Assembly (NCBI GenBank): GCA_046539045.1
Contig: JBKHHU010000099.1
Coordinates: 1-12,770 of the forward strand
Direction of reading: 5' to 3'
From: JBKHHU01 sp046539045
Lineage (GTDB): Bacteria > Planctomycetota > Phycisphaerae > SM23-33
DNA length: 12,770 bases
Below the pieces are notes generated by a model. The model saw only the letters and a program-made list of their open reading frames with translations. It had not been told where the DNA came from and searched no databases. Both the position numbers and the translations under genes were made by a program. Shown here in pieces: positions 1-7,666 of this stretch; position 1 is the stretch's first letter, and each line of letters begins with the position of its first letter.

Positions 1-19
1 TGCGGACGATCCTGTCCCG

Positions 20-43
20 TTGGCGGGTCAGGAGACCCGCCAA
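20..43. repeat. Palindrome A, copy 1 (core GGGT-CAGGAG-ACCC)
   Basis: A perfect 9-bp inverted repeat with arms TTGGCGGGT (20-28) and ACCCGCCAA (35-43) and a six-base loop CAGGAG. It lies 5 bases after the stop codon of the minus-strand SOUL gene. No run of T follows on either strand, so it is not a classic intrinsic terminator, although it could stall polymerase or protect the mRNA 3' end. The same core and loop recur at 7532-7557, and one half recurs exactly at 7456-7470. I therefore read it as a member of an intergenic palindrome family; the role is inference. Confidence 0.75.
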
Positions 44-48
44 CCCTG

Positions 49-978
49 TCACTCTGCCGCCGTCACACGCTCAACCGGGATCTGCACCTCGCTGTACTTC
101 ATGAACCACGGCACCATCGGGCTGTGATAGGCAAGCACGCGCGGGTTGTCGACCTGCCGGTACTCGTCACTGTGCAGCTTGAGCCAGTCGCTGAGCGTGC
201 CGATCGCCGCGCGGGCCCTGCCGGAAGAATACGACCCCCGAACGCCCACGCTGACGACGGTCTGCGGTTGCTCGTCCATGACCTTAACGTCCCCTGCCCT
301 GCCGGTCTGTCCCTGCTCGAGCGACTGGTAGTAAAACGCCATCGCCTTGCGTTCCGGTTGGCCCGGTTCTTCTGAGGTGGGCTTGTACTCGTACACGGTC
401 TGCATAGGGGCGGTCATCTTGATCTGCTCGGAGCGGATGTGCTTGAAGAGGGTGCGGAACATCCTGCCCTCATCACTGCCGGTCATCACGGCCTTGCGGA
501 GTTTCGGATACTCCTTCACGCGGATCCTGCCGACGGGGCTTGGCGGCGGGAAGTCGGCGGGCAGCGGGGCAGAAACCGACTGGCTGAACTGCAACGTCGC
601 CAGCGCCTCTCGGGCCCCTTCCATCAGCACCGCCTGACGCTTGCTCAGCCCGGAAGTGTCGCGGGCTTCCTGAAGCGCGTTGGCCAGGAGCGTGCGGGCT
701 TCGGAGTCAGTGGGCAGACGGCCGGCAACCGACCGCATGGTTGTCTGCAGTGCCCCGGTGGAGCGCGCGAGTTCCTCCGGACCGGCGGGGCTTTGCGGCG
801 TCTCTGCCGCGGCGACGGCACGTTTGAGTTCGCCGGCGAGCGTCTCCTGCCGGAAGGCGGCATCTCCGGTCGATCCATCAGGCCCGGTTGACGGCGGATC
901 GGACGACTGGCAACCGAGGACGCACATTGCCGCCGTGACGACGGTAGATAACATGCACAATCCGCAGGGGAATCTCAC
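49..978 (-). CDS. SOUL-family (haem-binding type) lipoprotein
   Basis: Predicted lipoprotein of 309 aa with a C-terminal SOUL domain. SOUL/HBP proteins are small haem- or porphyrin-binding proteins; the ligand here is unproven. A GTG start at 978 is chosen because GGAGGAGG lies just upstream; the next ATG is at 954. The N-terminus is a type II signal peptide ending in CVLGC, so Cys23 would be lipidated. A Pro/Ser/Ala-rich, partly helical linker (about 24-148) follows. The SOUL domain spans about 150-303, with the typical start VGRIRVKEYP, the family hallmark 'IKMTAPM' (about 186-192) and a late 'VLAYHSPMVPWFMKYSEVQI' segment. The linker plus lipid anchor makes it longer than the usual ~200-aa family member. 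It is the second gene of an operon: the upstream stop is 4 bases away and lies inside this gene's ribosome binding site, which suggests translational coupling. The domain call is firm; haem binding is inferred from family. Confidence 0.85.
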   Translation of the reverse strand: MRFPCGLCMLSTVVTAAMCVLGCQSSDPPSTGPDGSTGDAAFRQETLAGELKRAVAAAETPQSPAGPEELARSTGALQTTMRSVAGRLPTDSEARTLLANALQEARDTSGLSKRQAVLMEGAREALATLQFSQSVSAPLPADFPPPSPVGRIRVKEYPKLRKAVMTGSDEGRMFRTLFKHIRSEQIKMTAPMQTVYEYKPTSEEPGQPERKAMAFYYQSLEQGQTGRAGDVKVMDEQPQTVVSVGVRGSYSSGRARAAIGTLSDWLKLHSDEYRQVDNPRVLAYHSPMVPWFMKYSEVQIPVERVTAAE

Positions 979-982
979 CGCG

Positions 983-1480
983 TTACCTCCTCCGTGGAAC
1001 CCGGACCGGCGGAGTATACCCACCGTAGTACCTGAGCTTGGGTGCGGGAAGATCCTTGTAGTAGTTGGTCCGGCGGAATCGCGGCGTGTGATAGACGCTT
1101 CGCCCACCGCCGTTGTATCCACTACCGTAGACCGCCCTGCCGCCACCATGGCCCGGCTGGTAGAACAGCCTTCCGCCCGCCGGATAGTACATCGGGCGAG
1201 GGTAGTACCGGTCGGCGACATTCCGCTGGTGCACCGCGCGGGCGTATCGGTGGAATCCGTGGTGCCCGAAAGCGAACGGCGCGATCCCGCGGCCGTATCG
1301 AAGAAAGGCGGGGCTGCGGTATCGACCGATCACCGACAAACCGGGATGCCCACGGTGCCCGAAGTGCCCGAATCCGCTACGGATGCTCAGCCGCAAGGCG
1401 AAACTGCTCCCGGCAAACCCATCGGCGGTCAGCAGAACAACGGGAATCGCCGCGGCGATCATCAATTTCTTCAGTGACAT
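983..1480 (-). CDS. Small exported His/Gly/Tyr/Arg-rich protein
   Basis: Predicted 165-aa exported protein of unknown function. The ATG at 1480 is preferred over the further upstream ATG (1504) because AAGGGA sits at the right distance and the protein then begins with a clean signal peptide (MSLKKLMIAAAIPVVLL, cleavage probably near 'GFA' or 'SFA', residues 21-28). The mature part is low-complexity and very basic: His-rich stretches (GFGHFGHRGH about 36-45; FGHHGFHRYARAVHQ about 71-85), then Gly/Tyr repeats (PGHGGGRAVYGSGYNGGGRS about 109-128) and an Arg-rich end. No catalytic domain is visible. Histidine clusters could bind metal or haem, which would fit the coupled SOUL lipoprotein downstream, but that is inference. 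An overlapping plus-strand frame is open too, but lacks a signal peptide and ribosome binding site. Such proteins evolve fast and may have no recognisable homologues. Confidence 0.72.
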   Translation of the reverse strand: MSLKKLMIAAAIPVVLLTADGFAGSSFALRLSIRSGFGHFGHRGHPGLSVIGRYRSPAFLRYGRGIAPFAFGHHGFHRYARAVHQRNVADRYYPRPMYYPAGGRLFYQPGHGGGRAVYGSGYNGGGRSVYHTPRFRRTNYYKDLPAPKLRYYGGYTPPVRVPRRR

Positions 1481-1777
1481 GTTCGTCCCTTTCCGTCGGG
1501 GCAAGGGTGCTGCAATGGAATTATTCTGCCGTCCCGGCCCGTTCTCTACCTACATGGAAGAAATATTTTCCGGCCGCCCGACAGCTTCCGCAGACCCGCG
1601 GGCAGAGGGGAAGCACACGCTAGAGACCGTGTCGCAAGCGGTTAGGCCCAAGGCGATCAACCGCCCAGCCGCTCACGGCCCGCCCGGCGTATCATCGTCC
1701 TGTGACCCTACTTCAGCCCGGCGACCCAGCGGGCGTCCGGACGCGATTTCCTCCGAGAGGAAAACCGGGATGAGGGT

Positions 1778-1807
1778 TTGAATCTGTCCGTCCGCATGGG
1801 CTATAAT
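1778..1807 (+). promoter_or_regulatory. Candidate sigma70 promoter for the 16S transcript
   Basis: TTGAAT (1778-1783) and a perfect TATAAT (1802-1807) are separated by 18 bases. The expected transcription start is near 1814. It points at the 16S gene about 800 bases downstream, with no gene between, so an unusually long 16S leader is implied if it is the main promoter. The boxes are visible; use of the promoter is inference. Confidence 0.5.
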
Positions 1808-2220
1808 GTAAATGGTCAAGGATGACGGGGGCCCGGCAGGCGGCCGGAAGACGCTCTTTTTCAATTTCCCGGGATTTGCATCTTGCATCTGTTCGGGATG
1901 TCGGTAGAATCCTCCGTCCCTCGATAAGGACGCCGGTGATGAGACCGGCCGACGAGGCGGCGCACCCTTAAGAATGACGAATACGAGCCTTTGCCGACGC
2001 GGCGGTTTTTGCCGACGCAACCGGCAGGGATTTTCGGGCGGGTTTCTCGCCCTTGCCGGCCTGAAACCGGGAGTTAAAGAAAATCTCACAAAAGGCGAAT
2101 TCGACGCTTGCAAACAAACCGCAAGTGAGTAGACTTCTTCTTCCCGTCGCAGCAGACGATGCCGAGCGAAAGGCCCGGCAAGGCGACGGCAAGAAAAACT
2201 GAAGATTTTCGATTTACCGC

Positions 2221-2249
2221 TTGACGCCGCACAATCAAATCGGTAACTT
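2221..2249 (+). promoter_or_regulatory. Weak candidate second promoter of the 16S gene
   Basis: TTGACG (2221-2226), 17 bases, then TAACTT (2244-2249). The -35 is good and the -10 is poor (3 of 6). Its transcription start would fall near 2256, about 60 bases before the leader arm of the processing duplex, a more usual distance than that of the 1778 promoter. Confidence 0.25.
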
Positions 2250-2316
2250 AGATCTTCCTGTCGCACGAAGGCGAAAGGCTTTCACGGCGACACAAAAGAA
2301 CGAACTTTTTGACAAG

Positions 2317-2453
2317 TGAACAGTGGAAATAGTCACGAGGATGTGACCGAGACGAAGCAGCCTGTCACGGGTTGTTTGGGTTTCGGAAAACACACGATAG
2401 ACTGCCCCTCTTGCGACGGGCAGTCGCCTCAAAATCCTCGTGACTGACTATCT
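2317..2453 (+). other. 16S leader arm of the pre-rRNA processing duplex
   Basis: Blocks here are the exact reverse complement of blocks in the 16S trailer, in the order needed for one long interrupted helix: TGAACAGTGGAAA (2317-2329) with 4281-4293; GTC (2332-2334) with 4278-4280; ACGAGG (2335-2340) with 4236-4241; GTG (2440-2442) with 4231-4233; CTGACTATCT (2444-2453) with 4221-4230. Bases 2341-2439 loop out and contain a hairpin of GACTGCCC (2400-2407) with GGGCAGTC (2418-2425). By analogy with other bacteria, such a leader-trailer helix is the RNase III substrate that releases pre-16S RNA. Pairing is read directly; processing is inference. Confidence 0.8.
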
Positions 2454-2484
2454 GCTATAAGCAGACCAGTGTAAGGATTTTGAG
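2428..2484 (+). other. Long hairpin in the 16S leader
   Basis: CTCAAAATCCT (2428-2438) pairs perfectly with AGGATTTTGAG (2474-2484). Nested inside are ACTG (2443-2446) with CAGT (2467-2470) and TCTGC (2451-2455) with GCAGA (2461-2465). The left inner strand is the same sequence (2444-2453) that can pair with the 16S trailer, so this local fold and the leader-trailer duplex compete. It would form first during transcription and later be exchanged. Confidence 0.7.
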
Positions 2485-2493
2485 TTTTGGGAA

Positions 2494-2513
2494 TGTCGGG
2501 CATTTGTCCGACA
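2494..2513 (+). other. Small hairpin in the 16S leader
   Basis: TGTCGG (2494-2499) pairs with CCGACA (2508-2513) around an eight-base loop. It is one of a run of hairpins between the processing helix and the mature 16S 5' end. No specific role can be assigned. Confidence 0.55.
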
Positions 2514-2518
2514 CGACC

Positions 2519-2576
2519 GGCCAAGTCAACCCCCAAAAGAGACTTGGCTTTTTGCTAGGTGAACATTCACCCAAGT
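2519..2576 (+). promoter_or_regulatory. Terminator-like hairpin with possible alternative fold in the 16S leader
   Basis: GCCAAGTC (2520-2527) pairs perfectly with GACTTGGC (2541-2548), followed at once by TTTTT (2549-2553): an intrinsic-terminator layout 60 bases before the 16S. The right arm can instead pair downstream, ACTTGG (2542-2547) with CCAAGT (2571-2576), enclosing a second hairpin GGTGA (2558-2562) with TCACC (2567-2571, sharing its last base). The two folds exclude each other, as in attenuators. rRNA transcription is normally protected by an antitermination complex, so this element may be a pause site, a processing signal or just leader structure. The pairing is seen; regulation is inference. 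Confidence 0.45.
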
Positions 2577-2581
2577 TATTG

Positions 2582-2599
2582 CCCTTCCTTCGGGAAGGG
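2582..2599 (+). other. UUCG-capped hairpin just before the 16S 5' end
   Basis: CCCTTCC (2582-2588), loop TTCG, GGAAGGG (2593-2599): a perfect 7-bp stem with the very stable C(UUCG)G tetraloop. It ends 12 bases before the mature 16S 5' end and may insulate folding of the 16S 5' domain or mark a cleavage site. Confidence 0.75.
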
Positions 2600-2610
2600 A
2601 TTCAATACAA

Positions 2611-4217
<1,607 letters not shown>

Positions 4218-4220
4218 AAG

Positions 4221-4293
4221 AGATAGTCAGCACAACCTCGTCCCTCACGGGATAGCCTGCCGGTGACGACAGGCGAAGACTTTCCACTGTTCA
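4221..4293 (+). other. 16S trailer arm of the pre-rRNA processing duplex
   Basis: AGATAGTCAG (4221-4230), CAC (4231-4233), CCTCGT (4236-4241), GAC (4278-4280) and TTTCCACTGTTCA (4281-4293) are the reverse complements of leader blocks between 2317 and 2453, in antiparallel order. Between the last two groups, local hairpins (CCC/GGG around 4242-4251; GCCTG 4255-4259 with CAGGC 4270-4274) would bulge out. The duplex would enclose the whole 16S gene. Confidence 0.8.
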
Positions 4294-4302
4294 TTCGTAC
4301 AT

Positions 4303-4336
4303 AAAAAACCCCGCGATCCCGGTCGTGGGGTTTTCT
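4303..4336 (+). terminator. Rho-independent terminator of the 16S transcript
   Basis: AAAACCCC (4305-4312) pairs with GGGGTTTT (4327-4334), with further inner pairs (G-U, C-G, G-C, A-U) around a short loop, followed by TTTTCTT. The A-tract on the left makes it potentially bidirectional. It ends the 16S transcript about 130 bases after the mature 3' end, showing that 16S is not co-transcribed with 23S here. Confidence 0.9.
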
Positions 4337-4360
4337 TATGCGCGCTCCGCGGAAACAGCC

Positions 4361-4426
4361 GGTTGATCGGTTGGCGGATTGAATGGTTGGTGGTTAACTG
4401 GTGAATCGGTTAATCGGTTAATCGGT
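4361..4426. repeat. GGTT/GATCGG low-complexity stretch with AATCGGTT tandem
   Basis: A GGTT- and GAT-rich stretch ending in nearly three copies of the 8-mer AATCGGTT (4404-4411, 4412-4419, 4420-4426). A similar motif, GGTTGATCG, opens this stretch at 4361 and recurs near 12463 in another intergenic region. Bases 4337-4547 hold nothing else that I can support apart from the ribosome binding site of the next gene. Confidence 0.6.
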
Positions 4427-4547
4427 GCTGATTTGCCATGATGCTGTCGGACGACGCGGTAACGGGTGAAAGTCCTGGGAACTTTCCGGTGATCTTGGCG
4501 TCAAAGCCCATGGAAGAGACTCGCCACGGCCTGTCCGGAGAATACCC

Positions 4548-6163
4548 ATGGATCGGATCATACTTCACCGCACGCTATTCGTCATGTTCGCCGCACTGAC
4601 CCAGACGCCTGCGTACGGGCAGTCTTGCACGCAACCCGCGTCCGCTCCTGCTGAATTACAGGAAACTGCCCGCAGGCTAGTGCAGCAGCTCGATTCCCCC
4701 GGTTCCGCGATCGGGAGCAGGCCCACAAGAAGCTTCTCGGCCTCGGGAAAAAAGCCCTGCCCGTTCTCCGCAAGCTCAAACCAAACTCCGGTTTCCAGCA
4801 GACCACCCACCGCCTTACCGGAATCATCCGTACACTGGAAAACCAGGCGGAGCCTATACGCGAACTTGATGATGTTCTCCTGAGTTGGAAGGACCTGGCC
4901 GAGCTCGGTCTCCAGATGCTCCCGCAGGCAAAACCCCGTGACATCTCAAGCTACTGGCAGACCCGTTCTCAGGAAACCCGGGTGCTTGTGGTCGCGAAGA
5001 CCGGTAGCAAAGCCAAGCTCGGATGCCTGTTTGCCTACAGATTCCGTACCCCCGAACGAGCCGAGGGTGCCCTTTTCGACAGCCGCTCGCCGTTGGACAG
5101 TTCCCCTTGTTTCGACTTGTTCGTCGCAGGAACCGGCGACCACCGCCGGGGGTCTATCGTCGTCAAAGAGAATGTGGTGTTTTATTCGGACCTCGCAAAT
5201 AGCGAACTGCGCGAGAAAATCCTGCTCGCGCAGGTGAAGAAAATCGACAAAGTGCTGCAAACCCCGAAGAAGCGCTTGGCGAAACGTTTGGCTGAAGCCG
5301 AAACCTTGCTGAGTGTGCGCTTCAACATGCGCAAGCCGAAGTCCATCAGAAAATTCCTGAAAAGGAACCCAGCCGCTCCCTGGCGACTTCTCGCTTTGAA
5401 TGAGCTTCTCCGTATTCAGGCGAAGAAGGCGGAAACGCTTCCCAAAGCCCTCGAAACAGCGGAACTGCTCCAAGGTGAGTTCGGGCTCATCACCATGCAC
5501 TGCTGCTTTCGGTCGATCGGCGGCTTCATCAAGGACGTCCGCCGCCTGCAGCAACTGGACCGGCAGCTCCCCGCCGCCAAACCGGACGAAAAGCCCGCCC
5601 TGCTGCTTCGGAAGCTCCGGCTGCTTTCGGACCAACTGCGTCTCCACGAAGACGCTCTGAACGTCTGTCTCGACATAGCGGAGCAGTATCCACGATCCGC
5701 GACGGCCCAGGCGGCCATCGAGCATGGCGTGACTATTATGGTGCAACACCAAGTGAATTTCTTCCCGGCCGCCGCCAACCGATTTGCCGGCAACGTCGTC
5801 GAAAATTACACCTGGCTGCAAAACCGGCCGGAGCATCTGCTGCAGACCGCCATCGAGTGCACCTCTCACAAATGGGATTATCTCGCCGTCTCGGCCATGC
5901 GGGAGTGCCTGAAGACCGGCGACGGCAAGTCACGCGTGCAGACAAAGCTGCTGGAGAAAGAAGGTTATATTCCTTACGTCGCCCCCGTGGTGAAGGCCGC
6001 TTCGCCGAAGGACTGGGCCGACATCCGGAAAGAACTGCTGTTTGATGAGAAAGCCCGCCCTGTACTGATGAAATACCAGAAGCAGATCGACGAACGCTGC
6101 CGGGAAATCATTGAGGCTGCCGCGACCGCCCCGGTTGCGACCAGTCGCCCGGCGAGAGACTGA
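4548..6163 (+). pseudogene. Secreted protein of unknown function, broken by a -1 frameshift
   Basis: One gene read in two frames. ATG at 4548, preceded by CCGGAG, starts a signal peptide (residues 1-25, ending near 'PAYGQ') and continues to 'VQQLDSP'. After the run of five C at 4696-4700 the correct frame is the other one: adding one C gives LDSP-RFRDREQAHKKLLGLG-KKALPVLRKL. This matches the common planctomycete pattern 'LDSP.F..RE.A...L..LG..ALP.LR' of HEAT-like segments. The restored frame has no stop and runs into the long downstream ORF, giving a protein of about 538 aa. Without correction the first frame stops at 4883 (111 aa). The rest (about residues 124-538) is mostly helical, basic and Lys/Leu-rich in the middle, with TPR-like helices about 320-420. 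No catalytic motif is recognised. It may be a true pseudogene, a phase-variable gene or a sequencing/assembly indel; the intact downstream frame favours a recent loss or an error. Confidence 0.75.
4916..6163 (+). CDS. Open downstream part of the frameshifted secreted protein
   Basis: This is the 415-aa part that a gene caller would report from ATG 4916. That ATG is an internal Met (residue about 124 of the restored protein) with no ribosome binding site at proper spacing, and the frame stays open and protein-like back to 4700. It therefore probably does not start here. As it stands it lacks the signal peptide and the N-terminal HEAT-like segment. Segments such as ALNVCLDIAEQYPRSATAQA (about residues 244-263 of this part) look like TPR-type helices. 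Function unknown. Confidence 0.6.
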   Translation: MLPQAKPRDISSYWQTRSQETRVLVVAKTGSKAKLGCLFAYRFRTPERAEGALFDSRSPLDSSPCFDLFVAGTGDHRRGSIVVKENVVFYSDLANSELREKILLAQVKKIDKVLQTPKKRLAKRLAEAETLLSVRFNMRKPKSIRKFLKRNPAAPWRLLALNELLRIQAKKAETLPKALETAELLQGEFGLITMHCCFRSIGGFIKDVRRLQQLDRQLPAAKPDEKPALLLRKLRLLSDQLRLHEDALNVCLDIAEQYPRSATAQAAIEHGVTIMVQHQVNFFPAAANRFAGNVVENYTWLQNRPEHLLQTAIECTSHKWDYLAVSAMRECLKTGDGKSRVQTKLLEKEGYIPYVAPVVKAASPKDWADIRKELLFDEKARPVLMKYQKQIDERCREIIEAAATAPVATSRPARD

Positions 6164-6264
6164 TACCCGATCCAGCGAGACGTCTATCCCAACCGCTTTG
6201 TCCTTTCCGCTTCCGCGGGCAGACGCTATCCTATCGCTACCCACGAGAGAGAAAGGACGAATGC

Positions 6265-7431
6265 GTGTATAAAATCGGTGAAAAAGAGCTGCAGGCGCTG
6301 CGGGAAGTGTTCGAATCCGGGCATCTCTTCCGCTACAAAGACGGCAAGGTTGCCCCGGCTACCGCGAAATTCGAGAAGCAACTGGCCGGGCACATCGGCG
6401 TCAAGCATGCCCTGGCTGTCTCCAGTGGGACCGCTGCACTGATATCCGCCCTGGCGGGTATGGGCATCGGGCCGGGCGATGAAGTCATCGTCCCCTCTTA
6501 CACGTTCATCTCCACCGCATTGGCACCGCTGGCGGTCGGGGCCGTGCCGATCATCGCCGAGGTCGACGAGACGCTGACGATCGATCCGGTCACGCTGGAA
6601 GACCGAATCTCCCCTTACACCCGCGCGGTCGTTCCGGTTCACATGCTGGGCCTGCCCTGCAACCTCGACGCGATCCAGAAAGTCGCCAAAAAACACGACG
6701 TGATGGTCCTCGAGGATGCCGCCCAGGCCGCCGGTGGGAGCTACCACGGCAAGCGGTTCGGGTCCATCGGCCACGCAGGCATCCTCAGTTTCAATCACTA
6801 CAAGATCATCGCTGCCGGCGAGGGCGGGGCTATCCTCACCGACAATCAGGAGATCTATCAGCGATCAATGATCTATCACGACGGCGGATGCGTGTTTTTC
6901 GACAACGACGCTGCCGACAACGTCAGCGAATTCTTCTGCGGGAACAATTACCGCGCCTCGGAGGTGACCTCGGCGATCATGAATATCCAGCTCGAGCGGC
7001 TGGACGGGATCCTCGAAAGGCTCCGCGAGCGGAAGAACGCGATGAACGAGGTTTTTGCCTCCGCCGACAGCGGGAACTTCCAGCCGAGCCCGTGTAACGA
7101 ACCCGCCGGCGATTGCGCTTCCAATACGCCGATCATTTTCGACTCCGCCGACGCCGCGAAGGCCTTCGTGGAGAAACATTCGGGAAAGGTCGGGATGTTC
7201 CGGCCGATCGATTCGCCCCGCCACACCTACCCGACGTGGGATCCGATTCTGAACAAAAAGCCGCACCACCCGAAGATGGACCCGTGGAAATGGGCCCGGC
7301 GGGAGATCGAGTACAGCAAGGACATGTGCCCGCAATCGCTGGACGTCATGGCCCGCAGCGTGACCATCGCCACGCCGTTCGATAGGTCGCTGGATGAGAC
7401 GAAGGAACTGGCACGGGAATTGGCGAAGTAA
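6265..7431 (+). CDS. DegT/DnrJ/EryC1/StrS-family PLP-dependent aminotransferase
   Basis: 388-aa aminotransferase of the sugar-aminotransferase (fold type I) family, which moves an amino group, usually from glutamate or glutamine, to a keto-sugar or keto-cyclitol for nucleotide sugars, surface glycans or secondary metabolites. Seen in sequence: phosphate-binding SSGTAAL (53-59), VPSYTF (76-81), VLEDAAQA (148-155) with Asp151 for the PLP ring nitrogen, and SFNHYK (175-180) with the Schiff-base Lys180 followed by AAGEGGAILT. GNNYRASEV (226-234) is the usual late motif. All key residues are present, so it should be active. The GTG start at 6265 is chosen because AAAGGA is 7 bases upstream; ATG at 6261 is in another frame and meets TAA after three codons. 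It starts only about 100 bases after the broken gene and has no sugar-pathway genes beside it, so the substrate cannot be named. Confidence 0.92.
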   Translation: MYKIGEKELQALREVFESGHLFRYKDGKVAPATAKFEKQLAGHIGVKHALAVSSGTAALISALAGMGIGPGDEVIVPSYTFISTALAPLAVGAVPIIAEVDETLTIDPVTLEDRISPYTRAVVPVHMLGLPCNLDAIQKVAKKHDVMVLEDAAQAAGGSYHGKRFGSIGHAGILSFNHYKIIAAGEGGAILTDNQEIYQRSMIYHDGGCVFFDNDAADNVSEFFCGNNYRASEVTSAIMNIQLERLDGILERLRERKNAMNEVFASADSGNFQPSPCNEPAGDCASNTPIIFDSADAAKAFVEKHSGKVGMFRPIDSPRHTYPTWDPILNKKPHHPKMDPWKWARREIEYSKDMCPQSLDVMARSVTIATPFDRSLDETKELARELAK

Positions 7432-7455
7432 TCGGGAATCGCCCCTCGCTGACGG

Positions 7456-7489
7456 TTGGCGGGTCTCCTGCCTCCGGCAGGCAAGCCCG
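7456..7489. repeat. Half of palindrome A joined to a second hairpin
   Basis: TTGGCGGGTCTCCTG (7456-7470) is identical to the reverse complement of 29-43, so it is one arm plus loop of palindrome A. Instead of the other arm it runs into CCTGCC (7467-7472), loop TCC, GGCAGG (7476-7481), flanked by CGGG (7460-7463) with CCCG (7486-7489). It begins 24 bases after the aminotransferase stop. It could be a rearranged copy and may act as a 3' end structure. Confidence 0.6.
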
Positions 7490-7531
7490 ACGCGTCAACA
7501 GCGCAAACTGCTCGGTATCCGGATCTCGCAA

Positions 7532-7557
7532 CGTGGTGGGTCAGGAAACCCACCACG
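7532..7557. repeat. Palindrome A, copy 3
   Basis: A perfect 10-bp inverted repeat: CGTGGTGGGT (7532-7541), loop CAGGAA, ACCCACCACG (7548-7557). It shares the inner GGGT/ACCC pairs and the loop with copy 1 at 20-43. The outer stem differs, but each difference is matched on the opposite arm, so pairing is kept. Confidence 0.75.
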
Positions 7558-7638
7558 CGAACACCCATTGTCCATGTGCATCGCGAGGTACATCGGAGCG
7601 TCCTTTCCTTGCGGCGTCGCCCGGTGGGTAATACGACT

Positions 7639-7666
7639 TTGACGATTCGTAATACCGCCCGATTAT
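7639..7666 (+). promoter_or_regulatory. Possible promoter of the exeA-gspB pair
   Basis: TTGACG (7639-7644), 16 bases, then GATTAT (7661-7666): 5 of 6 and 4 of 6 matches to sigma70 boxes. The implied start near 7673 gives a 5' leader of about 200 bases before the ATG at 7872. Weak evidence in GC-rich DNA. Confidence 0.3.

Larger units (their letters stand above)
1481..2316. other. Non-coding region upstream of the 16S leader
   Basis: About 836 bases without a credible protein gene. Frames that stay open here have no ribosome binding site and a composition unlike real genes. It should contain the promoter of the minus-strand operon (not recognised) and the plus-strand promoter(s) of the 16S gene. 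Visible structures include TTTCCTC (1747-1753) with GAGGAAA (1757-1763), and a bulged stem of CCGTCGC (2144-2150) with GCGACGG (2183-2189), extended outward by TTCTT (2138-2142) with AAGAA (2191-2195). The second could be part of the transcribed leader or a small RNA; I cannot assign it to a family. Confidence 0.6.

Noticed and set aside
680..1477. Plus-strand frame of 265 codons opposite the SOUL operon
   Set aside because: Antiparallel to two genes with signal peptides and good ribosome binding sites; no motif of its own.
1673..2266. Minus-strand open frame of 197 codons upstream of the 16S
   Set aside because: No ribosome binding site; Pro/Arg-rich, patternless sequence; it lies across the 16S promoter and leader region.
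2309..2314. TTGACA just before the leader arm, as a 16S promoter
   Set aside because: No -10 box at 16-18 bases, and a start there would fall after 2340 and lose the leader arm of the processing duplex.
2450..2465. CTATAAG as a -10 box right before the 16S
   Set aside because: No -35 at proper distance; the bases are the loop of a hairpin in the leader, and transcription from here would remove the leader arm.
4946..5869. Minus-strand frame of 307 codons opposite the frameshifted gene
   Set aside because: Shadow frame of GC-rich coding DNA; the plus strand has the signal peptide, the HEAT-like pattern and the ribosome binding site.
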